Part shown: positions 49,038 to 58,326 of the stretch, piece after piece | Layout: every line of letters starts with the position of its first letter | Numbering within the stretch: position 1 is the first letter of the stretch | Source of the DNA: Jatrophihabitans_A sp035248685 | GTDB taxonomy: Bacteria > Actinomycetota > Actinomycetes > Mycobacteriales > Jatrophihabitantaceae | Assembly: GCA_035248685.1 (NCBI GenBank) | Contig: DATFHF010000024.1 | Coordinates: 1-64,000 of the forward strand | Length of the DNA stretch: 64,000 bases | Reading direction: 5' to 3' | Program-made: the position numbers and the translations under genes | Notes under the pieces: model-generated | The model's database searches: none | The model's input: only the letters and a program-made list of their open reading frames with translations | Told to the model about the DNA's origin: nothing

Positions 49038-49133
49038 CACTTCACGCTACCGTCCGAGCCGGCAAGGTACCGGCACTCGGACAGCCGCGTTACTCACCGG
49101 TAAGATGCACACGGCTTCGCCAGAAGGGTCGTC

Positions 49134-49781
49134 ATGACGCGGATCTCCGCTACCGATGCAGACAGCTCCCGCGGAGCGCGGCTCCCGCGCTCGGCACGGC
49201 GCAAGCAACTGCTGGCCGCAGCCCAGGAGGTTTTCGTCAGCAACGGCTACCACGCCGCGGCGATGGATGACATCGCGGTCCGGGCCGGGGTGTCCAAGCC
49301 GGTGCTCTACCAGCACTTCCCGGGCAAGCTCGACCTGTACCTGGCGTTGCTGGACACCCACGCCGAGGACGTGCTGAATCGGGTTCGCGGCGCGCTGGCC
49401 GAGACCGACGACAACCGGATCCGGGTGCACAACGTGCTGACCGCGTACTTCGACTTCGTCGACGGCGAGGACCGCGGCGACCAGGGCGCGTTTCGGCTCA
49501 TCTTCGAATCCGATCTCGGCAACGAGCCGGCCGTCCGGGAGCGGGTGGACCGGGTCGGCAGGCTGATCCTTCAGGCGGTCGCCGACACGGTGGCGGCCGA
49601 CACCGGGCTGGGACGCGCCCAGGCCGAGCTGCTGTCGGTGGGGCTCACCGGGGCGGCGCAGATGACCGCGACCTGGTGGCTGGCCGCCGACCGGCCCATT
49701 CCCAAGGCCGAGGCGGTCCGGTTGCTGGAGACCCTGCAGTGGCGTGGCATCTCGAACTTCCCGCTGCACGGCGCCGGCTGA
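49134..49781 (+). CDS. TetR-family transcriptional regulator
   Basis: A 215-residue protein. The helix-turn-helix is at residues ~22-65 (RRKQLLAAAQEVFVSNGYHAAAM; VSKPVLYQHFPGKLDLY). The ligand-binding part follows, with a Trp-rich dimer helix. It resembles Rv3208. It is divergent from the alpha/beta hydrolase gene, with 96 bp between, so it may control that gene as well as itself. Confidence 0.9.
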   Translation: MTRISATDADSSRGARLPRSARRKQLLAAAQEVFVSNGYHAAAMDDIAVRAGVSKPVLYQHFPGKLDLYLALLDTHAEDVLNRVRGALAETDDNRIRVHNVLTAYFDFVDGEDRGDQGAFRLIFESDLGNEPAVRERVDRVGRLILQAVADTVAADTGLGRAQAELLSVGLTGAAQMTATWWLAADRPIPKAEAVRLLETLQWRGISNFPLHGAG

Positions 49782-49893
49782 CGTTCGCTCAGAGCGCACC
49801 GCGGGTAGGGCGATCGGTCGGGGTGAGTCCGCTAGCGTGAAAGCAACCGACCGGACGGACCAACCTCCGGCACGACACCTGTGGAGGGCCACC

Positions 49894-50118
49894 GTGGAGG
49901 TCAAGATCGGCGTGCTGCACACCCCGCGCGAGATCAGCCTGGAGAGCTCGCAGAGCCCGGAGCAGGTCGAGGAGCTGGTGGCCGGAGCGCTCAAGAGCGT
50001 GGACGGCCAGCTGCGGTTGACCGATGAGCGTGGCCGCAAGGTGATCGTGCCGGCGAACTTGGTCGCCTACGTCGAGATCGCGCAGGCCGACACCCGCCGG
50101 GTGGGCTTCGCCGGCTGA
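49894..50118 (+). CDS. DUF3107 family protein
   Basis: A 74-residue protein starting MEVKIGVLHTPREISLES and ending with the ADTRRVGFAG motif of this small actinobacterial family (Rv3208A type). GTG start at 49894 with GGAGGG upstream. Cytosolic, function unknown. Confidence 0.85.
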   Translation: MEVKIGVLHTPREISLESSQSPEQVEELVAGALKSVDGQLRLTDERGRKVIVPANLVAYVEIAQADTRRVGFAG

Positions 50119-50146
50119 TCGACGCGGTAGCTCGGTCGCTGCCGGC

Positions 50147-50797
50147 TCAGTTGGACAAGCCGATCGCGGTCATCCGCTGCACGTGCCGGCCGGTGATGCG
50201 GTCGATGAGCTGCCCGATGCCGGTCAGGTCGCCGGCCCCACCGATGATCAGCTGCACCAGCGCGTCCCGTTCGGCGGCCACCCGCTGGGCCTGGCTGATC
50301 GCCTCACCGACCAGCCGGCGACCCCACAGCGAGAGCCGGGACGCGGCGGTCGGATCGGTGGCGATGAGCACGCTGACCTCCCGAATCGCGAACTCGGAAT
50401 TGCCGGAGTCGGCTAATGCCTCGATCACCAGCGCCCGGGTCGTCTCGTCCACGTAGGAGGCGACCTCCCGGTAGAAGTCGGCGGCCAGCCCGTCCCCCAC
50501 ATAGGCCTTGACGAGGGCCTCGCCCCAGGTCTTCGGTTCGGTCCGGGTGTGAAAGGTCTCCACCGCCTCGACGAACGGTGCCATCGCCTGTTGCGGATCG
50601 ACGCCGAGCCCGGCGAGCCGGTTGACCAGCTTGCGGTAATGGCCCATCTCGACCGCCGCCATCTCCGACAGGGCGGCCCGCAGCTCGGTGCTCGGCGCCA
50701 TCCGGGCGTCGGCAGCCATCCGATCGAAGGCGCTCAGTTCGCCGTATGCGAGCACGCCCAGCAGGTCGACGACCGCCGCCAAATCGGGCGGGTTCAC
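50147..50797 (-). CDS. ferritin-like fold protein (MiaE-like)
   Basis: A 216-residue all-helical protein. The ferritin-like EELS/ExxH pairs are AYGELSAFDRMA and AAVEMGHYRKL, then ETFHTRTE and SGNSEFAIREVSV. Relatives are annotated as tRNA hydroxylase-like; iron binding is plausible but not proven. GTG start at 50797, chosen over an upstream extension that is a shadow. Convergent with the DUF3107 gene; corresponds to Rv3210c. Confidence 0.8.
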   Translation of the reverse strand: MNPPDLAAVVDLLGVLAYGELSAFDRMAADARMAPSTELRAALSEMAAVEMGHYRKLVNRLAGLGVDPQQAMAPFVEAVETFHTRTEPKTWGEALVKAYVGDGLAADFYREVASYVDETTRALVIEALADSGNSEFAIREVSVLIATDPTAASRLSLWGRRLVGEAISQAQRVAAERDALVQLIIGGAGDLTGIGQLIDRITGRHVQRMTAIGLSN

Positions 50798-51059
50798 TGC
50801 GTCATCACCGGACGTCCTCTCCTCGGCGCCGGACCTACGGTAGCCCGGCTGGGCGCTCCGGTCCGCGCTGGCCACCTCGGGCGGTTCGACAAGGCTAGAC
50901 TGAAGGTCGAGGCCCGGGTGGTCTGCGAATTCGGCGGACGATCTGCTAGCAACCCGCCTCACCGTCCTAGCGGGTGTCTGCCGCGCCGGAGGCCAGAATC
51001 GATGGCCCCGCCGCAGGTGCCCAACGAATCGATGCGCCTGCACGCGGAAGTGGATACCG

Positions 51060-52655
51060 ATGACCGACGCTGTTCTCAGCTCTAGTTCTGCCAGCTCTCT
51101 CAGTCCTGACCAATCCGATCAGCCGGTCGAACCGGCACCGCTGGCCGGGCACGCCCCGGTCAAGCCGGACAGCCCACTGTTCTCCGACTTCGCGGTCAAG
51201 CCCGAGATCGTCGATTCGCTCAAGGCGGTCGGCATCGAACGCACCTTCGCGATCCAGGAGCTCACGCTGCCGATCGCGCTGTCGGGCTCCGACCTGATCG
51301 GGCAGGCCCGGACCGGAACCGGCAAGACCCTCGGCTTCGGCGTGCCGTTGCTGAACCGCCTGGAGCTGCCCAGCGCGCGTGGTGCCGCTCCGCAGGCGTT
51401 GGTGATCGCGCCGACCAGGGAGCTGGCGGTGCAGGTAGCCGGTGACCTGACCACGGCCGGCAAGAAGCTGGGCGCGAAGGTGGTCACCATCTACGGCGGC
51501 CGGGCCTACGAGCCACAGGTCGATGCACTCAAGGCCGGCTGCGACGTGGTGGTCGGCACGCCGGGCCGGTTGCTGGACCTATCCCAGCAGGGCCACCTCA
51601 AGCTGGGCTTCGTGCGCTGCCTGGTGCTGGACGAGGCCGATGAGATGCTCGACCTCGGGTTCCTACCGGATATCGAGAAGCTGCTGGCCCAGCTGCCGGC
51701 CGGGCGGCAGACCATGCTGTTCTCGGCAACGATGCCCGGCCCGATCGTGTCGCTGGCTCGGCAGTTCCTGACCCAGCCGGTACAGATCCGGGCCGAGTCG
51801 GACACCCAGATCCCGGCGACCGAACACGTCGAGCAGTTCGCTTACCGGGCGCACGCCCTGGACAAGGCCGAGATGCTGGCCCGCATCCTTCAGGTCAACG
51901 GCCGCGGCCTGACCCTGATCTTCACCCGAACCAAGCGCACCGCGCAGAAGGTCGCCGACGACCTGGTCGAGCGTGGCTTCGCGGCCGGCGCGGTGCACGG
52001 CGACCTCGGCCAGGGCGCCCGCGAGCAGGCGCTTCGGGCGTTTCGCAGCGGCAAGGTGGACGTCTTGGTGGCCACCGATGTGGCCGCCCGTGGCCTGGAC
52101 ATCGACGACGTCACGCACGTGATCAACTTCCAGTGCCCGGAAGACGCGATGAACTACGTGCACCGGATCGGACGGACCGCCCGGGCCGGCAAGTCGGGGG
52201 TGTCGATCACGCTGGTCGACTGGGACGACCTGCCCAAGTGGAAGCTGATCTGCGACTCGTTGAACCTGCCGTTCCATGAGCCGGCCGAGACCTACTCCAC
52301 CTCGGCACATCTGTTCCTGGAACTCGACATCCCGACCGACGCCAAGGGCGTGCTGCCCCGATCCGCCCGAACCAGGGCCGGCCTGGCGGCCGAAGCGGTC
52401 GAGGATCTCGGCGGCCCGGATCGCAAGCGCCGTAGCTCGTCCGGCCGCTCCGGTACGGCTCGCTCGGATGCTGCCCGCTCCGGATCCGGCCGGCAGCGAG
52501 TTCGGACCGAGCCGGCCGGTGAGTCGACCGGCGGCGAGAGCGGGTCCGGCGCGCCGAAGCGCACCCGGCACCGGCGACGCACCCGCCGAGGCGCGCCGGC
52601 GAACCAGCAGGCCGACGCTCAAAGCACCCCCGCGGGGCAGCCCACAGCGGGCTGA
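51060..52655 (+). CDS. rhlE: DEAD-box RNA helicase
   Basis: A 531-residue protein. Q motif FAIQELTLPIAL, Walker A ARTGTGKT, PTRELA, DEAD motif as VLDEADEM, SAT, and HRIGRTARAG. The final ~130 residues are basic and low-complexity (RRSSSGRSG, RTRHRRRTRRG), suited to RNA binding. Rv3211-type. Start at ATG 51060. Confidence 0.92.
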   Translation: MTDAVLSSSSASSLSPDQSDQPVEPAPLAGHAPVKPDSPLFSDFAVKPEIVDSLKAVGIERTFAIQELTLPIALSGSDLIGQARTGTGKTLGFGVPLLNRLELPSARGAAPQALVIAPTRELAVQVAGDLTTAGKKLGAKVVTIYGGRAYEPQVDALKAGCDVVVGTPGRLLDLSQQGHLKLGFVRCLVLDEADEMLDLGFLPDIEKLLAQLPAGRQTMLFSATMPGPIVSLARQFLTQPVQIRAESDTQIPATEHVEQFAYRAHALDKAEMLARILQVNGRGLTLIFTRTKRTAQKVADDLVERGFAAGAVHGDLGQGAREQALRAFRSGKVDVLVATDVAARGLDIDDVTHVINFQCPEDAMNYVHRIGRTARAGKSGVSITLVDWDDLPKWKLICDSLNLPFHEPAETYSTSAHLFLELDIPTDAKGVLPRSARTRAGLAAEAVEDLGGPDRKRRSSSGRSGTARSDAARSGSGRQRVRTEPAGESTGGESGSGAPKRTRHRRRTRRGAPANQQADAQSTPAGQPTAG

Positions 52656-52661
52656 GCCAGG

Positions 52662-53912
52662 ATGGTGCACGTGTCGGAGCCGGACGAGCCCAGCGCAGCC
52701 GCCGCTACCACCTCGCCGGGCATCACCGCTGAAGCCGAGCATCCGGCACTCGTCGCCTACCGGGCGCGTACCAGCCGGAATATGCGGATCTACGCGATCG
52801 TGCTGGCCGGCATCGTCCTGCTGGCGTTCGTCGGGGTGCGGCTGGCCTACGCGCACGGCGAGCTGAACAAGGTGTCGGCGGTCACCGCGCCGGCTCCCCC
52901 CGGCATTGCACCGCTGGCGACGGCCAGCAAGCTGGATCAGGTGTGGCACAGCAGCGACCGGCCGGCTGGCGGCAGCCCGTACGCCGACGGCATCGTGGTC
53001 AGCTACGACGCGCACACTGTGACCGGTCGGGATGCGCTGACCGGCGCCTCGCGCTGGCACTACACCCGCTCCGACGAGACGGTGTGCTCGGTGGTGCAGC
53101 AGGACGCCACCACGATCGCCATCTATGACCGCAAGGGCAACTGCGATGAGGTGACCGGCTTCGTCACCGCCACCGGGGTGGCCAAGTGGTACCGGACCCT
53201 TCAGGACAACGGCGTCAGCTCGGTGACCAGCGCGCCCAACGTGGTGCTGACCGTGACCGACCACTCGGTGCATGTGTTCGACAATGCCGGCGGGTTGGAT
53301 CGGTGGAACTGGGGCGTGCCGGACGGCTGCCTCGCGAATCGGGCGCTGGTCGGCAGCCTGGGCGTGCTGGTCTCGTTGACCTGCGGCTCGAACCACCAGC
53401 TGGTGCTGCGGGACGAGTTCCAAGATCGCACGACCTGGACGGTCAACACCCCGGCCGCGGTGGTGCCGATCGCCGCCTCGGCATTCGTCGGCGCGCTGGA
53501 CCCGGTCACCGGCACAGTGCTGCGTTACAGCGGGACGAAGGGCACCGCATCCAACGCCGGCCGGCTCAGCGACGGCTTCGATGTCTCGGCCATGCCCCGC
53601 GCTGCCGCGTCCTTGACCGGCACCGGCGCGAACGGCCAGCCGGTGGAATACCTCTACGCCGACCGGCTGTACGCGCTGAGCGCGGCCGGCGCGGTGGTCT
53701 GGTCGGCTTCGGCTACCGCCCCGCCGGGCTTACTGGACTCGGCGCTGATCGCCGTCCCGGCCGGCGCGGGGCACGTGGTGCTGCATCGGCAGGACACCGG
53801 AGCGATCCAGCTCACCAGCGTGCTCAACCCGGCGCCGGCGCCCAACCAACAACCGTTCCAGGTCGGCGCCGGCCTGTTGCTGGCCGGCGCCGATATCACG
53901 ATGTACCGGTGA
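52662..53912 (+). CDS. membrane-anchored PQQ-like beta-propeller protein
   Basis: A 416-residue protein. A membrane helix (~46-63) follows a variable N-terminus; the outside part has repeated GxxxW blades such as ALTGASRWHYT, TGVAKWYRTL, and GGLDRWNWG, of the PQQ-like beta-propeller type. Corresponds to Rv3212. Co-directional with the helicase; its TGA overlaps the next ATG. Confidence 0.75.
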   Translation: MVHVSEPDEPSAAAATTSPGITAEAEHPALVAYRARTSRNMRIYAIVLAGIVLLAFVGVRLAYAHGELNKVSAVTAPAPPGIAPLATASKLDQVWHSSDRPAGGSPYADGIVVSYDAHTVTGRDALTGASRWHYTRSDETVCSVVQQDATTIAIYDRKGNCDEVTGFVTATGVAKWYRTLQDNGVSSVTSAPNVVLTVTDHSVHVFDNAGGLDRWNWGVPDGCLANRALVGSLGVLVSLTCGSNHQLVLRDEFQDRTTWTVNTPAAVVPIAASAFVGALDPVTGTVLRYSGTKGTASNAGRLSDGFDVSAMPRAAASLTGTGANGQPVEYLYADRLYALSAAGAVVWSASATAPPGLLDSALIAVPAGAGHVVLHRQDTGAIQLTSVLNPAPAPNQQPFQVGAGLLLAGADITMYR

Positions 53913-54750
53913 TGACCGGCCGGGCCCGGCCGGTGCGGTTCCAGCTCAGTTCCGGCCGTACCGCCGCGCTGGACAACCGGGCTGACGGCGTGGCCGGCGT
54001 GGTGCTGCTGGTGCCCGGCTTCACCGGCAGCAAGGAGGACTTTCTGCCGTTGCTGCGACCGCTGGCGGCCGCCGGGTACCGGGCGGTGGCGATCGACAGC
54101 GAGGCCAGTACGAGTCCGAGTGGGCCGGGTCGCCGGCCGGCTACCAGCTCGAGGCGCTGGCCGCCGACGTCGGCGAACTGGCGTGCCAGCTGTCGGTGTC
54201 CGGCGCCGGCGTGCATCTGGTGGGACACTCCTTCGGCGGCCTGGTCGGTCGGCTGGCGGTCCTGCAAGCGCCGCGGCTGTACGCCGATCTGGTGCTGATG
54301 GGCTCGGGACCGGCCGGTATCCGGGGTCGTCGACGCGCGCTGCTGAATCGAGGCGCCGAGGTGCTGGCCAGCCAGGGTATGGCCGCGTTGTGGGAACAGT
54401 TGCAGGTGCAGGCGCAGGCCGACCCGCGGTATGTGCGGCTCGCTCCAGCGCTGAACAACCTGCTGCGCGAGCGCTTCATGGCAACCGATCCCGCCGGGAT
54501 GAACGTGATGGGCACGACGCTGCGCGAGGAACCCGACCGCACCGATCAATTGGCCGCCGTCGGCAAATCGATCATGGTGTTGCACGGAATCGACGATGAC
54601 GCCTGGCCGGGGCAGGTGCAGGCCGAGATGGCCGAACGGTTGGCCGCAACCTATCGAGTGATCCAGGCCGCCGCGCATTCACCGGCGGTGGAAAACCCAC
54701 CGGCGACCGCCGCGGCACTGATCGAGTTCTGGCAGTCGGTTCGAGCCTGA
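53912..54750 (+). pseudogene. alpha/beta hydrolase with one-base deletion
   Basis: The first 62 codons (VVLLVPGFTGSKEDFLPLLRPLAAAGYRAVAID) and, in another frame from about 54100, the rest (YESEWAG, VHLVGHSFGGLVGRLAVL, LHGIDDDAWP, AAHSPAVENP) together make an intact hydrolase. One C missing between 54097 and 54098 would restore the expected AIDQRGQYESE. The nucleophile Ser and the Asp and His are all in the second frame. Either the gene is really broken or this is a sequencing error. Confidence 0.8.
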
Positions 54751-54809
54751 TCCGGCGGTTAGGTCTGATCCGGCGGCTAGGCCTGATCCGGCGGCTAGGC
54801 CTGATCCGA
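54748..54809 (+). repeat. three-copy 18-bp tandem repeat
   Basis: Copies at 54748-54765 (2 changes), 54766-54783 and 54784-54801, with a partial fourth. Each is TGATCCGGCGGCTAGGCC. Stops of both converging genes are inside: TGA of the hydrolase in copy 1 and the TAG of the nuclease (minus strand) in copy 3. Possible strand-slippage array. Confidence 0.85.
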
Positions 54810-55670
54810 GTCGAGCAGGCCGAGGCCGGCCCAGCTCGGCTTGGCGGTAGAGGCAGCCACCCCGGCCGGGCAGTTCCGGCGGAAATCACACCAGCTGCAC
54901 GACGGGCCGGCATTCGGTTCGAAGACCTGCTCCGGATCGGCACCGCCGGCGACGGTGTCGGTGGCGGCCATGATGTCGGTGGCGGTCTGATCGGCCCGGC
55001 CCAGGTGCTGTTCGAGCGAGGCGTCGGTGTGTTCGAAGGCGGCGATCTCGCCGGTCGGCAGGTGATGCAACTCCACTCGGCGGCAGCGCTGGTGCAACGT
55101 CCGCTCGGCCGCCCGGGCGTACAGCGCCAGCGCGAGCGAGCCCCGAGCGTCATCGGTGTCGAGTCGGCTCCGGCCGGTCTTGTAGTCGACGATGACCAGC
55201 TCGCCGTCCCGCTCGTCGATGCGGTCCACCCGGCCGGAGATGGCGAGCCGGTTGGTCCGGGTGGCCACCGTGCGTTCCACCCCGCGCGGCTCGATCGTGA
55301 CGTCGGTGCGATCGGCTTCGTCGGCCAGGTACTGCCGGACCCATTCGGCAGCCTGCTCGCGCCAGGCATCGGCCTGCTGCTGGTCGGCGAACCCGTCGGT
55401 CTGCCAGTGCCGGCGCACCAGGCGCGCCCCGCTGTCAGGTGTGCGCTGGTGCGGTTCCAGCTGCCACCAGCGAGCCAGCGCCACATGCACCGCGGCACCC
55501 ACCGTGTTGTGCGCCCACGGCGGGCCCTTCTGCGGTAGCGGGCGGGCCAGGTAGCTGAACCAGTACCGGCGCGGGCAGTCGAAGCTGACCAGCCGGGACG
55601 GGGTGGCCGCGAACAACGGGCGCGGCAGGTCCATCAGCTCCAGCTGCTGCGGTGATTCGGCGGCGGTCAC
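54795..55670 (-). CDS. RecB-type PD-(D/E)xK nuclease with iron-sulphur motif
   Basis: A 291-residue protein. Nuclease core GRVDRIDERDGELVIVDYKTG with the catalytic Asp and Lys. Cys residues FDCPRRYWF, and CSWCDFRRNC near the end give C-x(n)-C-x2-C-x5-C for a 4Fe-4S cluster, as in Cas4 and AddB. No helicase is attached, so it acts alone or with another protein. The GTG at 55670 has GGAGG before it and overlaps the TPM-type gene by 4. Confidence 0.88.
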   Translation of the reverse strand: MTAAESPQQLELMDLPRPLFAATPSRLVSFDCPRRYWFSYLARPLPQKGPPWAHNTVGAAVHVALARWWQLEPHQRTPDSGARLVRRHWQTDGFADQQQADAWREQAAEWVRQYLADEADRTDVTIEPRGVERTVATRTNRLAISGRVDRIDERDGELVIVDYKTGRSRLDTDDARGSLALALYARAAERTLHQRCRRVELHHLPTGEIAAFEHTDASLEQHLGRADQTATDIMAATDTVAGGADPEQVFEPNAGPSCSWCDFRRNCPAGVAASTAKPSWAGLGLLDSDQA

Positions 55671-56983
55671 CAACTACCTCCGCCGCCGTCGTTGCCGCCA
55701 CCGCCGCCCCAGTCGCCGCCACCACCGCCACCCCAGTCGCCGCCACCACCCCAGCTACCGCCGCCCCAGTCGCCACCGGCCGGTTGCCCGGCCTCGCGGC
55801 CGGCGTCGAACCCGCTCTGGTAACCACTGTCATAGCCGTAGCCGTAGCCGCCACCACCCCAGCCGCCGCCCCAGCCCCAGCCCGGGCTGAGCGCCTCGGC
55901 GATCAGCAAGGTCTCCCAGAACGGCATCGAGTACCAACCGCCGGCGAAACCACCGCCGCCGGCGAAGTAATACGGAGCGCCGGGCGTGTAGGTCGGGTAG
56001 CCCTGCACCAGCTGGCCACCGGCGTTCACCTGCTGCGGCTCGGTGAGCTGCGGTGCCTGCGACTCCACGATGGGCGGCAGCTCCGGGCCCGGGTCCAGGC
56101 CCAGCGCGGTCCGGGCGGTGCGGGCGGCTTGCAGCCCTTCCAGCACGCTGCGGCGGGCGGCCTGCAGCTGCGCCGGCCGGGTGGCGTTGGCCAGCTGCGA
56201 GCCAGCCGAGTTGAACCGCTCCGAGGCGTCGGCCAGCGCCTGCCTAGCGGTTGGGTTGGCACCCGGCTGCAGCGAACTGACCTCAGCCGCCAACCGGTCG
56301 TAGTAGGGCTGCACCTTGGCCCGCTCGTCCAACAGCGCCAGCCGATCCCGCCGGCGTCGCCACCACACCAGCCCGGACACCGCCCCGGCGCCGAGGGCGG
56401 CGAGCACCCCGAGCGCGATCCAGCCACCGTTGCCGCCACCACCGGACGAGCCGGAGCTGCCGGTGTCGCCGGTGCGCTGTGAGCCGGTGCATGGTGACGT
56501 CCGGCCGACCAGGTCGGCGAAGTCCTCGATGGTTTTGGTCAGATCGTTGTCGGACTGCAGTTGGGCCCGGTTGTCCGCGACTGCCTTGCTGGCCAGCGAA
56601 CCGGCCTGGCCGGCGCACAACACATTGGACGCGGCGTTGAAGCTGTGTCCCACGAAGACCCCGACGGTGACCTGGCTATCGAGTGCCTGGCCGATCTGGC
56701 GGGCCAGCGAACCGGGATTGCCGGCATCGCCGGGCAGCACCGCGATCTTGACCGAGTTGTTCAGCGCCGAAGCGGCGGCCGACCGGTCGAGCTTGGCGCC
56801 GGCGCTGTCATCTACGTACAGGTTGGTCGAGGCAAACGCGCTGATCGCGGCATTGACGTCGGCGCGAGCAGCCGGCGCGCTGAGCAAAACGAGGCCCGCC
56901 GCCGCCAGCATGGCGGCCACCAGCCGGCCTAACCGGCGTGCCAGCGGGCCTCGGGGTCGCGCCGCGCCCGGCGATGTCCTCAT
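55667..56983 (-). CDS. secreted TPM/DUF6676-like protein with Gly-rich tail
   Basis: A 438-residue protein. The signal peptide is followed by a ~130-residue alpha/beta domain (STNLYVDDSAGAKLD, VKIAVLPGD) as in TPM/DUF6676-type proteins, then a membrane helix (~192-210) and Arg-rich stretch. A cytoplasmic coiled region and a long Gly/Tyr/Trp-rich tail (GGGWGGGGYGYGYDSGYQSG) follow. Membrane-anchored, outside-facing N-domain; function unknown. Confidence 0.8.
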   Translation of the reverse strand: MRTSPGAARPRGPLARRLGRLVAAMLAAAGLVLLSAPAARADVNAAISAFASTNLYVDDSAGAKLDRSAAASALNNSVKIAVLPGDAGNPGSLARQIGQALDSQVTVGVFVGHSFNAASNVLCAGQAGSLASKAVADNRAQLQSDNDLTKTIEDFADLVGRTSPCTGSQRTGDTGSSGSSGGGGNGGWIALGVLAALGAGAVSGLVWWRRRRDRLALLDERAKVQPYYDRLAAEVSSLQPGANPTARQALADASERFNSAGSQLANATRPAQLQAARRSVLEGLQAARTARTALGLDPGPELPPIVESQAPQLTEPQQVNAGGQLVQGYPTYTPGAPYYFAGGGGFAGGWYSMPFWETLLIAEALSPGWGWGGGWGGGGYGYGYDSGYQSGFDAGREAGQPAGGDWGGGSWGGGGDWGGGGGGDWGGGGGNDGGGGSW

Positions 56984-57000
56984 GTCGATGATGCTAGTTG

Positions 57001-57062
57001 CCGGCTAAGACAGTTAGCCGGACCGCGGGCGCGCCCGGCCTGCCGAGTGACAGGCCGGGCGC
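57001..57062 (-). terminator. two hairpins after the phosphoesterase gene
   Basis: A 12-bp perfect stem (57031-57042 with 57051-57062) and an 8-bp stem (57001-57008 with 57014-57021) lie just after the stop of the phosphoesterase on the minus strand. The first is a likely terminator; no U tract is visible. Confidence 0.65.
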
Positions 57063-57068
57063 CACCCA

Positions 57069-58211
57069 TCAGTCGTCGAACGAAGGCCACATCGCCTGCA
57101 CGCCACCGGCGGTGTCGCCGGCATGGCCGAGGTGGCCGAGGTGCCAGTTGTCCTCGATCGTGGTGAGCAGCGAGTAGTGGTTGTACGGGGTGTGGTCGAC
57201 GAAGTGCTTCGGCACGTCCGGGCCGACGATGATCGCCGGGATCAGGCCGCCACCATAGGTGCCACCGGGCCAGCTCGCCGACACCCGCAGGTCACCGGCC
57301 GGGACGTAGGGCGAGTCGCAGCAGCCGTCGGCCGATTCCCAGCCACCGGTCTCGGTGTTGCCGGTGAAGTCGTTCTCATCGGTGACGATCACGATGGCCG
57401 AGTGCTTGGTCCAGGCGCGGGAATGCGTGATGGTGTCCACCGCGCCGTGCACGAAGGCGTCCGCCTTCTGCTTCAGCGCCGCGTCATTGGCGTCGTCCTT
57501 GGCGCTGCCGTACGGGCACGGAGTCTCCGGGTGGCCGGCCACCGCGACGAAGACGCCGCCGTGCATGTCGTTGCACTGGTTCGGCGAGATCCACACGAAC
57601 TGCGGTGCGCCGGGGGCGTTCAGGTCAGCACCGAGCGCGGTGTAGTCCTTCACCTTGGCCATCCGGGCCGGGTTGTTCTTGATGTCGTCGAACAGCACGA
57701 ACGGGTTGTGCTTCTTGGCGTACAGCGAAACGGCGGTGCCGTTCACGGTCGGGCCGAACCGATCCAGCTTGTTGTCGGGCAGGGTGTCCATGTACGCACC
57801 CCAGTTGATGTGCCTGGCCTCCAACTGGTCCACCAGGTTCGGCCGATCCAGGTTGACCACGTTCTGGTCGTTGTCGTCCTGCAAGCCGAAGTTGTCACCG
57901 GCGATTGCCGCGATGTAGTTGGGCATCGACGGGTGAGTGACGCCGTAGTACCGGTCGGCCATCGCGTAGTTGTTGGCCAGGCTGGTCAGGTATGGCGCGT
58001 TCGGGTCGCCGATCACGCTGGACTGCGAATGGTTTTCCAGCATGATCACGAAAATGTGATCCAGCCGGGCCGCGCTCCCGGACGAGCCGTGTTCGGACGA
58101 GCCACGGGCCGTCTGGGAGGTGCTGGCGTTGGCTGCCGCCGACACCGAAAGCGCCAAGCACGCCGCCGCTCCGAGTACAGCAAGTACCCTGGTACGTGGT
58201 CGTAATCGCAT
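57069..58211 (-). CDS. secreted phosphoesterase (phospholipase C/acid phosphatase family)
   Basis: A 380-residue protein with a signal peptide (VLGAAACLALSVSAAANA). The phosphoesterase superfamily signature is HIFVIMLENHS, then THPSMPNYIAAIAGD (Thr/Ser-like nucleophile region), QCNDMHGG and VIVTDENDFTGNT. Extracellular, likely acting on phosphate esters or phospholipids. Conserved His/Asp ligands are visible in NHYSLLTTIED. Confidence 0.88.
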   Translation of the reverse strand: MRLRPRTRVLAVLGAAACLALSVSAAANASTSQTARGSSEHGSSGSAARLDHIFVIMLENHSQSSVIGDPNAPYLTSLANNYAMADRYYGVTHPSMPNYIAAIAGDNFGLQDDNDQNVVNLDRPNLVDQLEARHINWGAYMDTLPDNKLDRFGPTVNGTAVSLYAKKHNPFVLFDDIKNNPARMAKVKDYTALGADLNAPGAPQFVWISPNQCNDMHGGVFVAVAGHPETPCPYGSAKDDANDAALKQKADAFVHGAVDTITHSRAWTKHSAIVIVTDENDFTGNTETGGWESADGCCDSPYVPAGDLRVSASWPGGTYGGGLIPAIIVGPDVPKHFVDHTPYNHYSLLTTIEDNWHLGHLGHAGDTAGGVQAMWPSFDD

Positions 58212-58326
58212 TCCCGTATTTCCTTTCGTTCAGATGGACCGCCGCAGTCAAACAGCACTCGCCGACGATCGTCAATCCGAGCGGTGACCGGTGCAACTCG
58301 CCGAATTCCCGGCAGACTGGGACGTG

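Noticed and set aside
54748..54809. CRISPR array
   Set aside because: The 18-bp units are directly adjacent, without spacers, and no cas genes are present.
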